Position numbers and translations under genes: made by a program. The notes beneath the pieces are model-generated. The model made no database searches. It saw only the letters and a list, made by a program, of their open reading frames with translations, and was not told the origin of the DNA. Below, piece after piece: positions 1 through 8,504 of a stretch of 64,000 bases of DNA (position 1 is the first letter of the stretch; each line of letters opens with the position of its first letter). This stretch comes from Chryseobacterium antibioticum (GTDB lineage Bacteria; Bacteroidota; Bacteroidia; Flavobacteriales; Weeksellaceae): the NCBI RefSeq assembly GCF_012927325.1, contig NZ_JABBGI010000001.1, positions 62,001 through 126,000 of the forward strand, written 5' to 3'.

Positions 1-1043
1 TCATCATAAGCAAAACGAACGTTTTCGAATTCAATTTTACCGTCAAAATGATCCTTCTTCACAATTCCTGTATTCGGCATGGCATAATCTTCATCCATAA
101 CACCCAATACTCTTTCTGCGCCCACAATACCTCTCTGGATATTATTGAAACGGTCCGCAATCTGTCTCAACGGACGGATCAGCATTGAGATATACTGAAT
201 AAATGCGATAACAACACCGGCACTGATCGTAATATACCCTCCATAAAACAGGATAAACCCGATGAATAATGAGGAGATCAGTTCTACAACAGGAAAGAAT
301 AAGGAGAAGATGAAAACCGTTCTCAGTAAAGCAGTTTTCAGGGTGATATTAATATCATCAAATTTTTTAAACTCAGCATCCTGTCTGTTGAACACCTGAA
401 TAATGGACATTCCCGCCAGTCTTTCCTGAACAAAAGAGTTTTGATTGGCTGTCCAGGTTCTTTCATCACCGAAAGCTTTTTTCAGTCTTTTCTGGAAAAA
501 TCTCGTAATCATCACCATTAAAGGAAGGATCGCCAAAGTAATATAACTCAGATGGACATTCGTACTGAACATCATGATCAAGACGAATACAATTCTCAGG
601 ATATCCCCGAAAACCATCAGGAAACCATCCGTATAAACCGTTGCAATCGTCTCTACATCACCTACAGCGCGGGTTACAAGCTGTCCGATAGGCGTTTTAT
701 CAAAAAATGATGTTCTGAAATAAATCAGCTTCGCATACAGTCTCTCCCGAATGTCACGGATCACGTTCTGCGAAATATAGTTTGAAAAATAAACTAAGAA
801 AAAGTTTAAAATAGTTTCAGCAAAAACCAGACCGACAAGGATGTAGATATGCTTCATCATCAAAGCATTATCCTTCAGCTTGGTGATATCATTGTCTACC
901 ACCTGCATGGTAAGATAAGGTCTATACGTAGAAACTATGGACAGTATGACGGAAATTATTAAAGTAAGGATGAACCAGGAACGGAATTTCATTCCAATAA
1001 AAAATAACCTCTTAACAATCCCCCAGGTATCTTGTTTTTTCAT
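1..1043 (-). CDS. ABC exporter, membrane domain (partial, C-terminus outside window)
   Basis: Reading from ATG at 1043 to the window edge gives about 347 residues, starting MKKQDTWGIVKRLFF. The visible part is a type-1 ABC exporter transmembrane domain of six hydrophobic segments, with the typical cytoplasmic-loop stretches RERLYAKLIYFRTSFFDK, PIGQLVTRAVGDVETI and GLVFAETILNF. It breaks off at the start of the nucleotide-binding domain (KIEFENVRFAYDE), so Walker motifs cannot be seen. By family it is a homodimeric MsbA/multidrug-type inner-membrane exporter, and the substrate cannot be told. There is no N-terminal C39 peptidase domain, so it is not an obvious partner for the leader peptides in this window. 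The sequence runs off the edge, not into a mutation. Confidence 0.9.
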   Translation of the reverse strand, partial: MKKQDTWGIVKRLFFIGMKFRSWFILTLIISVILSIVSTYRPYLTMQVVDNDITKLKDNALMMKHIYILVGLVFAETILNFFLVYFSNYISQNVIRDIRERLYAKLIYFRTSFFDKTPIGQLVTRAVGDVETIATVYTDGFLMVFGDILRIVFVLIMMFSTNVHLSYITLAILPLMVMITRFFQKRLKKAFGDERTWTANQNSFVQERLAGMSIIQVFNRQDAEFKKFDDINITLKTALLRTVFIFSLFFPVVELISSLFIGFILFYGGYITISAGVVIAFIQYISMLIRPLRQIADRFNNIQRGIVGAERVLGVMDEDYAMPNTGIVKKDHFDGKIEFENVRFAYD

Positions 1044-1077
1044 TGTACGAGTTGAAGAAAGAATTTAAAATTCTATG

Positions 1078-1085
1078 CAAAAATA
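1078..1085 (-). promoter_or_regulatory. Promoter -7 box for the ABC exporter
   Basis: The minus strand reads TATTTTTG, matching the Bacteroidota -7 consensus TAnnTTTG. Transcription would begin near 1072, about 30 nt before the ATG at 1043. No clear TTTG -33 element lies 19-20 bp upstream. Confidence 0.5.
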
Positions 1086-1211
1086 AGACTTTATAATTTG
1101 ACAGCCTTTACAAGTTCATCAAATCGTCATAGAAAATTCCAGATAACGGTTATTTACAATATGAATATATTTTGGTGGATTTCCATAAACAGATAAGTGA
1201 GTATGACAGTT

Positions 1212-1261
1212 GGCTGAGGCACTGGAAACCAATATATCCAGTAGCTTTTGGAAGCTCAGCC
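1212..1261. other. Nested inverted repeat between two minus-strand genes
   Basis: GGCTGAG (1212-1218) pairs with CTCAGCC (1255-1261), and inside it ACTGGA (1221-1226) pairs with TCCAGT (1237-1242). The two stems could form one branched RNA hairpin downstream of the 113-residue gene and upstream of the ABC exporter. There is no following T-run, so it may be a weak terminator or a processing site. Confidence 0.4.
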
Positions 1262-1270
1262 ATCTGCTAT

Positions 1271-1612
1271 TTATAAATCTTTATCTCCAATCTTTTCAAT
1301 TTCCAGAGAAGGTTTATTAACGTTTTCCTTCATAAATCTCTTTTTAAGAAGATGATACACTCCATATACCGCCGCAATGGAAATGATCCAGCTGATGATA
1401 TTGATTACAGAAAAACCAGTATAGTTTACTCCGTCAAGGGAAGCAGGATCTGTAATTCCTTTATAAATTCCGTAAGAGAACCCAAAGAACAGTTGAGTTC
1501 CCAGGTATACTCCAATTGCTAAAAGGCCATAGTGCCATTTTGTTTTCCCGAACCTTTCAGCAAGCTGTGCGTAATAACGGTACGCTCCGATAAGAATAAA
1601 AATTGATAACAT
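1271..1612 (-). CDS. Small membrane protein of unknown function
   Basis: 113 residues with about three hydrophobic segments (roughly 1-12, 28-50 and 68-90) and a charged C-terminal tail (KKRFMKENVNKPSLEIEKIGDKDL). I do not recognise a named family. The composition and the positively charged loop RYYAQLAERFGKTKWH suggest a small inner-membrane protein. It lies on the same strand as the ABC exporter, separated by an inverted repeat, and no function can be inferred from context. The ATG at 1612 opens directly into a hydrophobic stretch, which supports this start. Confidence 0.65.
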   Translation of the reverse strand: MLSIFILIGAYRYYAQLAERFGKTKWHYGLLAIGVYLGTQLFFGFSYGIYKGITDPASLDGVNYTGFSVINIISWIISIAAVYGVYHLLKKRFMKENVNKPSLEIEKIGDKDL

Positions 1613-1840
1613 AATTCGTGTTTTATAATAGCAGAAAATTCAGGCCTATCCTGAATTCATCATACGTTTAGTACTTTTCTATTTCCACCAAAGAACACTT
1701 TATGCTAAAGAAAGGGGATTTAAAGAATCTTTTCATGGAAATAGTTATCCTGCTAAAATAATAAATTTTTCTGTATTGTGAACAAACAGAATAGTATACA
1801 GAAACTCTGAATGATTAGATGGGGTCTGGTTTTCTCCTGA

Positions 1841-2575
1841 CTAAAATTCATATCCTACATCCACAAGAAACAATCCGTGACCCGGAGCAGAGGTTCCTGC
1901 AGCATTTCTGTGTTTATCTTCGATAATTTTACGCAGATCTTCGGGGTTTATTTTACCGCTTCCTATTTCTACCATGGTTCCTACGATAGCACGGACCATA
2001 TTTCTGAGGAAACGGTTGGCGGAAACCGTAAACTTAAGTTCTGTCCCATCCTGTTCCCACTCTGCTTTGTACATTTTGCAGATGTTGGTTTTGTTGTCCG
2101 TCTTTAATTTCGCAAAACTTGTAAAATCCTCATATTCAAACAGGATCTTGCAGGCTTCATTCATTTTGTGAATATCCAGCGGTCTTTTCCAGTGTTGCCA
2201 TGCAGATTCCTGGGTAAAGGGATTTTTTGCGAGAGAAATATAATACTCATACGTTCTGTACGTCGCATCGAAACGGGCGTGGAAATCATCTTTTACCTGA
2301 AACATTTTTTTAATGGAGATATCAGGCGGCAGGAAACTGTTCAGTTTATAAGGAAGATTAAGCACATCCACCTCTTTCTCTGTATCGAAATGGGCAAATA
2401 TTTTTTTGGCATGAACACCGGTATCCGTTCGTCCGGCACCTGTTGTTTTGATCTCTTCCCGTAATATGGTGGAAAGCGCTTTTTCCAGCTCTTCCTGTAC
2501 AGAAATGGCGTCCGGCTGTATCTGGTAACCGAAATAATTTTTCCCGTTGTAAGAAAATTCTATAAAGTATCTCAA
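1841..2575 (-). CDS. truA: tRNA pseudouridine(38-40) synthase TruA
   Basis: TruA isomerises uridines 38-40 in the anticodon arm of tRNAs. The sequence has the catalytic-aspartate motif GAGRTDTGVHA near residue 50, the N-terminal RYFIEFSYNGKNYFGYQ and the C-terminal FLRNMVRAIVGTMVEIG, all typical of the family. There is no ATG near the start. The frame allows TTG at 2596 or TTG at 2575. I choose 2575 (giving MRYFIEF..., 244 residues) because family members begin this way and because a -7 promoter box at 2594-2601 puts the transcript start downstream of the first TTG. The gene diverges from lpxK. Confidence 0.95.
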   Translation of the reverse strand: MRYFIEFSYNGKNYFGYQIQPDAISVQEELEKALSTILREEIKTTGAGRTDTGVHAKKIFAHFDTEKEVDVLNLPYKLNSFLPPDISIKKMFQVKDDFHARFDATYRTYEYYISLAKNPFTQESAWQHWKRPLDIHKMNEACKILFEYEDFTSFAKLKTDNKTNICKMYKAEWEQDGTELKFTVSANRFLRNMVRAIVGTMVEIGSGKINPEDLRKIIEDKHRNAAGTSAPGHGLFLVDVGYEF

Positions 2576-2593
2576 TGTATTAAAATAACTCCA

Positions 2594-2601
2594 CAAAAAT
2601 A
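2594..2601 (-). promoter_or_regulatory. truA promoter -7 box
   Basis: The minus strand reads TATTTTTG. The predicted transcript start near 2588-2589 leaves an untranslated leader of about 14 nt before the TTG start at 2575, and it rules out the TTG at 2596. The -33 element is weak. Confidence 0.5.
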
Positions 2602-2669
2602 CTTTAATTTAATGAAATATTTATTGAAAAGTCTTTGAGAATATTACACAAAATCCTTACGAAAATTCC

Positions 2670-2677
2670 TATTTTTG
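2670..2677 (+). promoter_or_regulatory. lpxK promoter -7 box, nearly leaderless
   Basis: TATTTTTG followed by C, with only 7 nt to the lpxK ATG at 2685. In Bacteroidota transcription starts about 5-7 nt after this box, so the mRNA would begin at or within a few bases of the start codon and carry no ribosome binding site. Confidence 0.55.
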
Positions 2678-2684
2678 CAAACGT

Positions 2685-3710
2685 ATGAAAAGATGGTACC
2701 TTTATCCTTTTTCCCTTGGTTATCATTTGGTAACGGGTATCCGAAACACAATGTATGATCTGGGAGTTCTTAAGACAACTAAGTTCAAGACCCCGATAAT
2801 CAATGTCGGGAACCTTTCTGTGGGCGGAAGCGGAAAATCGCCTATGGTGATGTATCTTGCCCAATACCTGTCCAAACATTACAGGACAGGAGTGCTTTCG
2901 CGCGGATATGGAAGACTGAGCAAGGGCTACGAAGTAACGAATTATGAAAGCAATTACAAAGTAGTGGGCGATGAAGCCATGCAGCTTTTTGAGCGTTTCA
3001 AAAACCGTTTCGTCATTGCCGTTTCAGAGGAACGAGTGCCCGGAGCCCAAAAAGTGATCGCTGATATGGACCTTGATGTCCTTGTTCTTGATGATGCTTT
3101 ACAGCACAGAGCAATCAAAGCTGGGTTTAATATTCTGATGACGGATTTTAATGATCCTTATTTTAAAGATCATCTTCTTCCGGCCGGAGACTTGAGAGAA
3201 TCCAGGAACGGTTCAAAAAGAGCAGATATCATTATGGTCAGCAAATGTCCTGATGAGCTTACCGAAGAAACCAAACGGTATTATATTTCAAGGATAAGAC
3301 CTTCCTACAACCAAAAAGTATTCTTTTCATCCATCGGTTATGACGAAAATGTGTACGGAAGAGACAAAATGCTTCCGGACAACAACCTAAATTACTATGA
3401 CATCCTCCTGATCACTGGAATCGCCAATCCCAAACCTCTTCTTGAGCATTTGGTGAAATTCTCACAGCGGGTTAAGCATTTAAAATTCAGAGACCACCAT
3501 AATTTTACAGATGATGACATTAAAAAGATCATTGCAGAATATAGAAAATTAGGGGAGTACAAACTGATCCTGACTACGGAGAAAGATTATGTACGTCTGA
3601 AAACTTTTGATTATCTTAGAGAAATTGTTTACTACTGGCCTATCAATGTCGTTATTGATAAAAAGGAAGAATTCAATCAAATCATCTTAGATTATGTTAG
3701 AAAAAATTAA
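2685..3710 (+). CDS. lpxK: Tetraacyldisaccharide 4'-kinase LpxK
   Basis: 341 residues, the usual family length. LpxK phosphorylates the 4' position of the tetraacyldisaccharide-1-phosphate lipid A precursor at the inner face of the inner membrane. The N-terminal membrane-associated helix is followed by the family P-loop GNLSVGGSGKSPMVMYL (about residues 42-58), then VLDDALQHRAIKAGFNIL (about 130-147) and the late motif LTTEKDYVRL. The stop overlaps the following nucleoside phosphorylase start by 17 nt, so the two are probably translationally coupled, although the pathways are unrelated. Confidence 0.96.
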   Translation: MKRWYLYPFSLGYHLVTGIRNTMYDLGVLKTTKFKTPIINVGNLSVGGSGKSPMVMYLAQYLSKHYRTGVLSRGYGRLSKGYEVTNYESNYKVVGDEAMQLFERFKNRFVIAVSEERVPGAQKVIADMDLDVLVLDDALQHRAIKAGFNILMTDFNDPYFKDHLLPAGDLRESRNGSKRADIIMVSKCPDELTEETKRYYISRIRPSYNQKVFFSSIGYDENVYGRDKMLPDNNLNYYDILLITGIANPKPLLEHLVKFSQRVKHLKFRDHHNFTDDDIKKIIAEYRKLGEYKLILTTEKDYVRLKTFDYLREIVYYWPINVVIDKKEEFNQIILDYVRKN

Positions 3711-4509
3711 GCAGACCGCCGATTTCATTAAAGCTATTATCAAAGAAACACCAGATTTCGCGATCATTTTAGGATCCGGGCTGGGAAAACTACAGGATGA
3801 AGTAAAAGCCATCCATATTTTAGAATACCCTGAAATCCCTAACTTTCCACAAACGACTGTCGTTGGACATGGCGGAAAATTAATTTATGGAATCCTAGAA
3901 GGCAAAAAAGTCCTGATGATGAGCGGACGTTTTCATTATTACGAAGGCCATTCTATGGAAACAGTAACTTTTCCCATAAGAGTTTTTCATCTGCTGGGTA
4001 TTAAAAACCTCATCCTTTCCAATGCTTGCGGAGGTGTCAATCCGGCTTACCGTGTTGCAGATATCGTTATTTTAAAAGACCATATCAATATGATGCCTGA
4101 ACATCCGCTTCGTGGCAAAAATATTGAATCGTTCGGACCGCGTTTTGTGGACATGAGCGAACCGTATAACAAAAAAATGATCAAAGTCGCTGAAAAAGCT
4201 GCTTCTGAAAACAATATTAAAATTCATCAGGGCGTTTATGTCGCTTTACAGGGCCCGACTTTTGAAACACCGGCTGAATACGGAATGATCAAAGCCATGG
4301 GTGGCGATATGGTAGGAATGAGTACCGTTCCTGAAGTCATTGTGGCCAAACATATGGGTATGGATGCTTTCTGTATTTCCGTAATTACAGATCTTGGCGG
4401 ACCAGACATTGCTTTTGCCGTTTCCCACGAAGAAGTTCTGAATGCAGCCAACAAAGCCATGCCGAATGTGATCGCTGTGGTGAAAGGTCTGGTTAAAGAC
4501 TATCAGTAA
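3694..4509 (+). CDS. Purine nucleoside phosphorylase (trimeric type)
   Basis: 271 residues. It cleaves purine nucleosides with phosphate to free base and ribose-1-phosphate in the cytoplasmic salvage pathway. Diagnostic stretches are the phosphate-binding IILGSGLGKL near the N-terminus, VVGHGGKLIYG, SGRFHYYEGHSM, LSNACGGVNP, the substrate-pocket ALQGPTFETPAEYGMIK and MVGMSTVPEVIVA. This is the mammalian-like trimeric class, not the hexameric DeoD class. The start lies inside the end of lpxK, and ATG at 3694 is the first in frame and matches the family N-terminus. Confidence 0.95.
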   Translation: MLEKIKQTADFIKAIIKETPDFAIILGSGLGKLQDEVKAIHILEYPEIPNFPQTTVVGHGGKLIYGILEGKKVLMMSGRFHYYEGHSMETVTFPIRVFHLLGIKNLILSNACGGVNPAYRVADIVILKDHINMMPEHPLRGKNIESFGPRFVDMSEPYNKKMIKVAEKAASENNIKIHQGVYVALQGPTFETPAEYGMIKAMGGDMVGMSTVPEVIVAKHMGMDAFCISVITDLGGPDIAFAVSHEEVLNAANKAMPNVIAVVKGLVKDYQ

Positions 4510-4610
4510 ATCATCATAGAAATTTTCAATCTCATAAATTTTTCCTAATTCATAAGAAATCAATCTCCAATTGCGTTTCATTGTTTAGATTTGTATACGA
4601 AATTGAAAGA

Positions 4611-5126
4611 ATGAAAAAGTTAGCATTAATTTTTATGATCAGTCTTTTCGGACTGGGCTATTCGCAGCAGCAACCTAAAGTACTCAAAACCAGTTTCTCC
4701 AAAGAGGCTTTAGCACAAAAGCTGGAAGATGAGGAAGGTAAAAATATGACCATCCAGCAAATTCTGGATCACCATAAAGGAAAAGTTTTAGTGATTGATT
4801 TCTGGGCCGGATGGTGCAGAGACTGTTTAAAAGCGCTTCCAAAAGCTGAAGAACTTGAGAAAAACAATCCCAATGTAGATTTCGTATTTCTGTCACTGGA
4901 AAGATCAAAAGAAGGTTTTAACAAAAGCCTGGACAGATTCAATATGAAAGACAAGGATAACTATTGGTTTGCTTCAGGATGGAAAAATGATTTCAACAAC
5001 TATATTGACCTGAACTGGATTCCAAGATATATGGTTGTGGACCAAAAGTCTTCTATTGCAAAATATTACGCTATTTCACCGGAAGATCCGGAGATCCAGG
5101 AAACCATAAACCGTCTTTTGAAATAA
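4611..5126 (+). CDS. Thioredoxin-like (TlpA/ResA-type) exported protein
   Basis: The frame opens at 4581, but I choose ATG 4611 because it begins a clean signal peptide (MKKLALIFMISLFGLGYSQ). That gives 171 residues. The thioredoxin-fold core includes KVLVIDFWAGWCRDCLKALP, where the redox motif is WCRDC, and the cis-proline region NWIPRYMVVD. These proteins act outside the inner membrane as thiol-disulfide reductants or oxidants, for example in cytochrome c maturation. The spacing between the cysteines is standard, but the Arg-Asp pair is not the usual Cys-x-Pro-Cys form. The stop codon shares one base with the following acetyltransferase start. Confidence 0.85.
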   Translation: MKKLALIFMISLFGLGYSQQQPKVLKTSFSKEALAQKLEDEEGKNMTIQQILDHHKGKVLVIDFWAGWCRDCLKALPKAEELEKNNPNVDFVFLSLERSKEGFNKSLDRFNMKDKDNYWFASGWKNDFNNYIDLNWIPRYMVVDQKSSIAKYYAISPEDPEIQETINRLLK

Positions 5127-5581
5127 TGATTACAAGAGAAGCTACAGAACAGGATCTGGAGGTCCTTTTAGAATTCGAGCAGGGAATTGTTACTGCAGAA
5201 AGACCGTTTAACAGTACACTTAAGGATGGGGAGATTCACTATTATGATTTGCTTCATTTGGTACAATCTGAGGATTCCTTAGTACTGGTCACGGAAGAGG
5301 ATCATGAAATCATTGCTTCCGGGTATGCAAAGGTTAAAAAACCGGACAATAATTATTCTAATTTCGACCAATATGCTTACCTAGGTTTTATGTATGTAAA
5401 GCCTGAACATAGAGGAAAGGGAGTTAACAAGCTGATTCTTGATGAATTGGTAAGCTGGGCAAAGTCTAAAGATATTTCTGAAATAAGGCTGGATGTGTAT
5501 GCAGAAAATGAGTCTGCTGTAAAAGCTTATGAAAAAGCAGGCTTTGAATCATTGCTCGTTACGATGAGAATGAAAACATAA
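5126..5581 (+). CDS. GNAT-family N-acetyltransferase
   Basis: 151 residues. The acetyl-CoA binding motif A appears as YVKPEHRGKGVNKLILDELVSWAK (given here in two parts: YVKPEHRGKGV then NKLILDELV), about residues 91-115. Motif B is RLDVYAENESAVKAYEKAGFE near the C-terminus. It transfers an acetyl group to an amine of unknown identity. Start and stop overlap the upstream TlpA-like gene by one base (TAATG), so translation is probably coupled. Confidence 0.88.
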   Translation: MITREATEQDLEVLLEFEQGIVTAERPFNSTLKDGEIHYYDLLHLVQSEDSLVLVTEEDHEIIASGYAKVKKPDNNYSNFDQYAYLGFMYVKPEHRGKGVNKLILDELVSWAKSKDISEIRLDVYAENESAVKAYEKAGFESLLVTMRMKT

Positions 5582-5583
5582 TA

Positions 5584-5743
5584 ATGAAGTTTGAAGCCGG
5601 AAGAGGAAAGTTATTGCAGTCCAAAATCAGAGCCACCGCAAAGTTTTACTCATTTTTTTAAACATAATTCTCCAATTTCAGGGGAACTGTTTAAAATTAT
5701 TGACCAACAGTAACTTCCAGCCTCCTTCTTCCAGCTTCCAACC
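5584..5743. repeat. Imperfect palindromic element (MITE/REP-like)
   Basis: The left end is GA-rich on the plus strand (GAAG and GGAAG runs, 5584-5612). The right end is CT-rich (CTTCC runs, 5710-5743) and is an imperfect reverse complement of the left. Between them is about 95 bp of AT-rich sequence. No coding function is evident. From memory, elements of this composition recur between Chryseobacterium genes, but I cannot check copy number here. Confidence 0.45.
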
Positions 5744-5786
5744 GCATTTATATAGAATAGAATTTAATTCAAAATAAATGAATCCA

Positions 5787-5794
5787 TATCTTTG
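5787..5794 (+). promoter_or_regulatory. dinB promoter -7 box, leaderless start
   Basis: TATCTTTG followed by C and 3 more bases, then ATG at 5799. The box lies downstream of the first in-frame ATG (5778), so a transcript from here must use the second ATG and would start at or very near it. Confidence 0.55.
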
Positions 5795-5798
5795 CGGT

Positions 5799-6896
5799 AT
5801 GGATTCGTCTTTTCCCACCCGTAAAATAATTCATGTCGATATGGATGCATTTTATGCTTCTGTAGAGCAACATGATGATCCGTCACTCAAGGGAAAGCCT
5901 ATCGCCGTAGGAGGAGAGCACCGTGGTGTGGTTTCAGCTGCGAGCTATGAAGCAAGGAAATACGGTGTACGTTCTGCGATGCCTAGTAAAACGGCCAAGG
6001 AGAAATGTCCGCATATTATTTTTGTTCCTCCCCGCTTTGCGCGCTATAAAGAAATATCAAAACAGATCCGGGAAATTTTTCATGAATATACAGATTTGGT
6101 AGAACCTCTTTCTTTGGATGAAGCCTATCTTGATGTTACGGAAAATAAAAAAGATATAGAATCTGCCAATCAGATCGCCAAGGAGATCCGTCAGAAAATA
6201 TTTGAACAGACGGGTCTTACCGCTTCTGCGGGAATTTCTGTGAATAAATTTCTGGCAAAAGTAGCTTCCGACATCAATAAACCGAATGGGCAAAAGACCA
6301 TTCATCCTGATCGAATTGAAGGTTTTCTTGAAGAGCTTCCCGTTGAAAAATTTTATGGTGTAGGAAAAGTTACGGCTAATAAAATGTTCAGCCTAGGGAT
6401 TTATAAAGGAAAAGATTTAAAGAAAAGATCGATAGAAGAGCTGGTCCGGCTTTTTGGGAAATCGGGAGGTTATTATTACAATGTTGTGCGTGGTATTCAT
6501 AATTCTGAAGTAAAACCTCATCGCATCCAGAAAAGCGTCGCTGTAGAAAGAACCTTTTTTGAAGATCTGTTTGATGATCAGGAGATCAATGAAAAACTGG
6601 AACATCTGAGCCAGGAACTTCATCAACGGTTGCAAAAGAATAATATCCTTGGAAGAGCTTTAACTTTAAAAATCAAATACAAAGATTTTTCCCTTTTCAC
6701 CAGAAGCTTTACGAAGGAAGACTATTTCACTTCTCCTGAGCAGTATTTCAACACCGGAAAAAAACTCTGGGAACTTAGGCCTTTCGATAAACCCGTAAGA
6801 TTATTGGGTCTGTCCCTCTCGCACCTCAACACAGAGGAGAAAAAGCAAGTGTCCATTCAACTAAAGATCCCGTTCGAAGAGTTTGACAATCAATAG
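5799..6896 (+). CDS. dinB: DNA polymerase IV (Y-family translesion polymerase)
   Basis: Lesion-bypass polymerase that extends mispaired or damaged primer ends. Visible motifs are the catalytic VDMDAFYASVEQ near the N-terminus, the second metal-binding site LSLDEAYLDVT (about residue 97), a helix-hairpin-helix region (FYGVGKVTANKMFSLGI) and a C-terminal little-finger domain. The length is 365 residues from ATG 5799. The frame opens at ATG 5778, but a promoter box lies between the two ATGs and the first seven residues (MNPYLCG) are not family-like, so I prefer 5799. No C-terminal clamp-binding motif is obvious. No LexA-type operator was recognised. Confidence 0.93.
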   Translation: MDSSFPTRKIIHVDMDAFYASVEQHDDPSLKGKPIAVGGEHRGVVSAASYEARKYGVRSAMPSKTAKEKCPHIIFVPPRFARYKEISKQIREIFHEYTDLVEPLSLDEAYLDVTENKKDIESANQIAKEIRQKIFEQTGLTASAGISVNKFLAKVASDINKPNGQKTIHPDRIEGFLEELPVEKFYGVGKVTANKMFSLGIYKGKDLKKRSIEELVRLFGKSGGYYYNVVRGIHNSEVKPHRIQKSVAVERTFFEDLFDDQEINEKLEHLSQELHQRLQKNNILGRALTLKIKYKDFSLFTRSFTKEDYFTSPEQYFNTGKKLWELRPFDKPVRLLGLSLSHLNTEEKKQVSIQLKIPFEEFDNQ

Positions 6897-6943
6897 CTGA
6901 AAAATTTTCACTATCTTGTAGAGAACCAACCAAATCACAACCT

Positions 6944-8416
6944 ATGAGCACGACGATAATTCAATTTTTCCACTGGTATTCTGAAGGAAATGGAAAGTTA
7001 TGGAAAGAAGCAGAAAAACAGGCCTCCCATCTGGCAAAATTAGGAATTACCTCGGTTTGGTTTCCCCCCGCCTATAAAGGAACGAACGGAGGCTACTCAG
7101 TAGGCTATGATGCTTATGATCTGTACGACCTTGGAGAGTTTGACCAGAAAGGAAGCCTTCCTACCAAATATGGTACTCATCATGATTATCTGAAAGCCAT
7201 TAAAGCTTTAAAAAAACAAAATATAGACATCATCGTTGATATCGTTCTTGGGCATAAAGGCGGCGGCGATGAACTGGAGAAATTTAAAGCGGTAAAAGTA
7301 GACGAAAACAACCGGGAAAAAATGATCTCCGACGTCATGGAAATAGAATCTTATACCAAATTTACATTTCCGGGAAGAGGAAAAAAATATTCTGATTTTG
7401 AATGGAATTTCACCTGTTTCAGTGGTGTAGATTATGCTGAAGGTATGGAGTCCCATATTTTTAAGATCCAATCTGAGTATGGTAATGACTGGGAAGAGAT
7501 GATTGACGATGAGAAAGGAAATTACGATTATCTGATGTATAACGACATCGAACACCGGAATCCTTTTGTTCGTGAAGAACTCAACACCTGGGCGGAGTGG
7601 TATTTCAAACTGACTGATTTTGATGGAGTAAGACTGGATGCCTTAAAACACATTTCATTTGATTTTTACAAGGAATGGCTAACGATGCTCCGCTCCAATT
7701 CAGGGAAAAACATCTTTGCAGTCGGAGAATACTGGGCTCCGGGACAGCTGAATCTTCTTCAGAAATATATTGAAGTAACGGAAGGATGCATGAGCCTTTT
7801 TGACAGTTCTCTTCAGAACAATTTCCACACGGCTTCCAACGAAGGCGGTTCTTATGATCTCCGGAGAATTTTTGATGAAACCCTTACACAGGCAGATCCT
7901 ATGCATTCTGTAAGTCTTGTGGATAATCATGATACCCAACCTCTGCAGGACCTTGAAGCTCCGGTGGAAGCATGGTTCAAACCATTAGCCTATGCCCTTA
8001 TTTTGCTTCGTGAGAATGGATATCCCTGTGTCTTTTATCCTGACCTTTATGGAGCTCATTATACAGACAAAGGCAGAGATGGGAATGACCAGGAAATTTT
8101 CCTTGAGAAAGTAGATGGCATTGAAGAACTTCTTAAAGCAAGAAAGGATCATGCTTACGGAACACAGAGAGATTATTTTGAAGATGCTAACTGTCTCGGC
8201 TGGACGCGTGAAGGTGATGATGAACATTCCGGATGTGCCGTGGTTCTCAGCAATAAAGAAGCATACAGTAAACCAATGGAAATGGGGAAATGCTATTCCG
8301 GAAAAGAATTCTATGATCTGCTAAAAAGGAGTAAGGAAAAAGTAACCATCGATGAAAACGGATGGGGAAATTTCCCGGTTCCGGCAGGAAATGTAAGTGT
8401 ATGGATCAGTAAATAA
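6944..8416 (+). CDS. Cytoplasmic alpha-amylase (GH13)
   Basis: 490 residues with no signal peptide, which indicates an intracellular enzyme acting on maltodextrins or stored glucans. GH13 conserved regions appear in order: DIIVDIVLGHK, the nucleophile region DFDGVRLDALKH (Asp about 231), the acid/base VGEYW (Glu about 262) and the third carboxylate in VDNHDTQ (about 330). The start IQFFHWYSEGNGKLWKE matches cytoplasmic bacterial amylases of the GH13_5 type. It stands alone, with no sus or maltose genes nearby. Confidence 0.94.
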   Translation: MSTTIIQFFHWYSEGNGKLWKEAEKQASHLAKLGITSVWFPPAYKGTNGGYSVGYDAYDLYDLGEFDQKGSLPTKYGTHHDYLKAIKALKKQNIDIIVDIVLGHKGGGDELEKFKAVKVDENNREKMISDVMEIESYTKFTFPGRGKKYSDFEWNFTCFSGVDYAEGMESHIFKIQSEYGNDWEEMIDDEKGNYDYLMYNDIEHRNPFVREELNTWAEWYFKLTDFDGVRLDALKHISFDFYKEWLTMLRSNSGKNIFAVGEYWAPGQLNLLQKYIEVTEGCMSLFDSSLQNNFHTASNEGGSYDLRRIFDETLTQADPMHSVSLVDNHDTQPLQDLEAPVEAWFKPLAYALILLRENGYPCVFYPDLYGAHYTDKGRDGNDQEIFLEKVDGIEELLKARKDHAYGTQRDYFEDANCLGWTREGDDEHSGCAVVLSNKEAYSKPMEMGKCYSGKEFYDLLKRSKEKVTIDENGWGNFPVPAGNVSVWISK

Positions 8417-8434
8417 TTCTGAGAAATGAAAAAA

Positions 8435-8474
8435 GCATACATGACCGGAGGATTACTCTTCTGTTCATGTATGC
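8435..8474 (-). terminator. Intrinsic terminator of the leader-peptide gene
   Basis: GCATACATGA (8435-8444) and TCATGTATGC (8465-8474) form a perfect 10-bp stem with a 20-nt loop. On the minus strand the stem is followed by a run of six T, so it terminates transcription from the small peptide gene at 8505-8672. It also lies just past the amylase stop and may act in both directions. Confidence 0.65.
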
Positions 8475-8504
8475 CTGAAAGGATTTACCCATATCATCTA
8501 TGCC

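Noticed and set aside
2604-2879. Minus-strand frame opposite lpxK
   Set aside because: It is the shadow of the lpxK coding sequence and is not protein-like.
5799-6896. SOS-type LexA box ahead of dinB
   Set aside because: No clear palindrome of that type at the promoter; only the TAnnTTTG box is visible.
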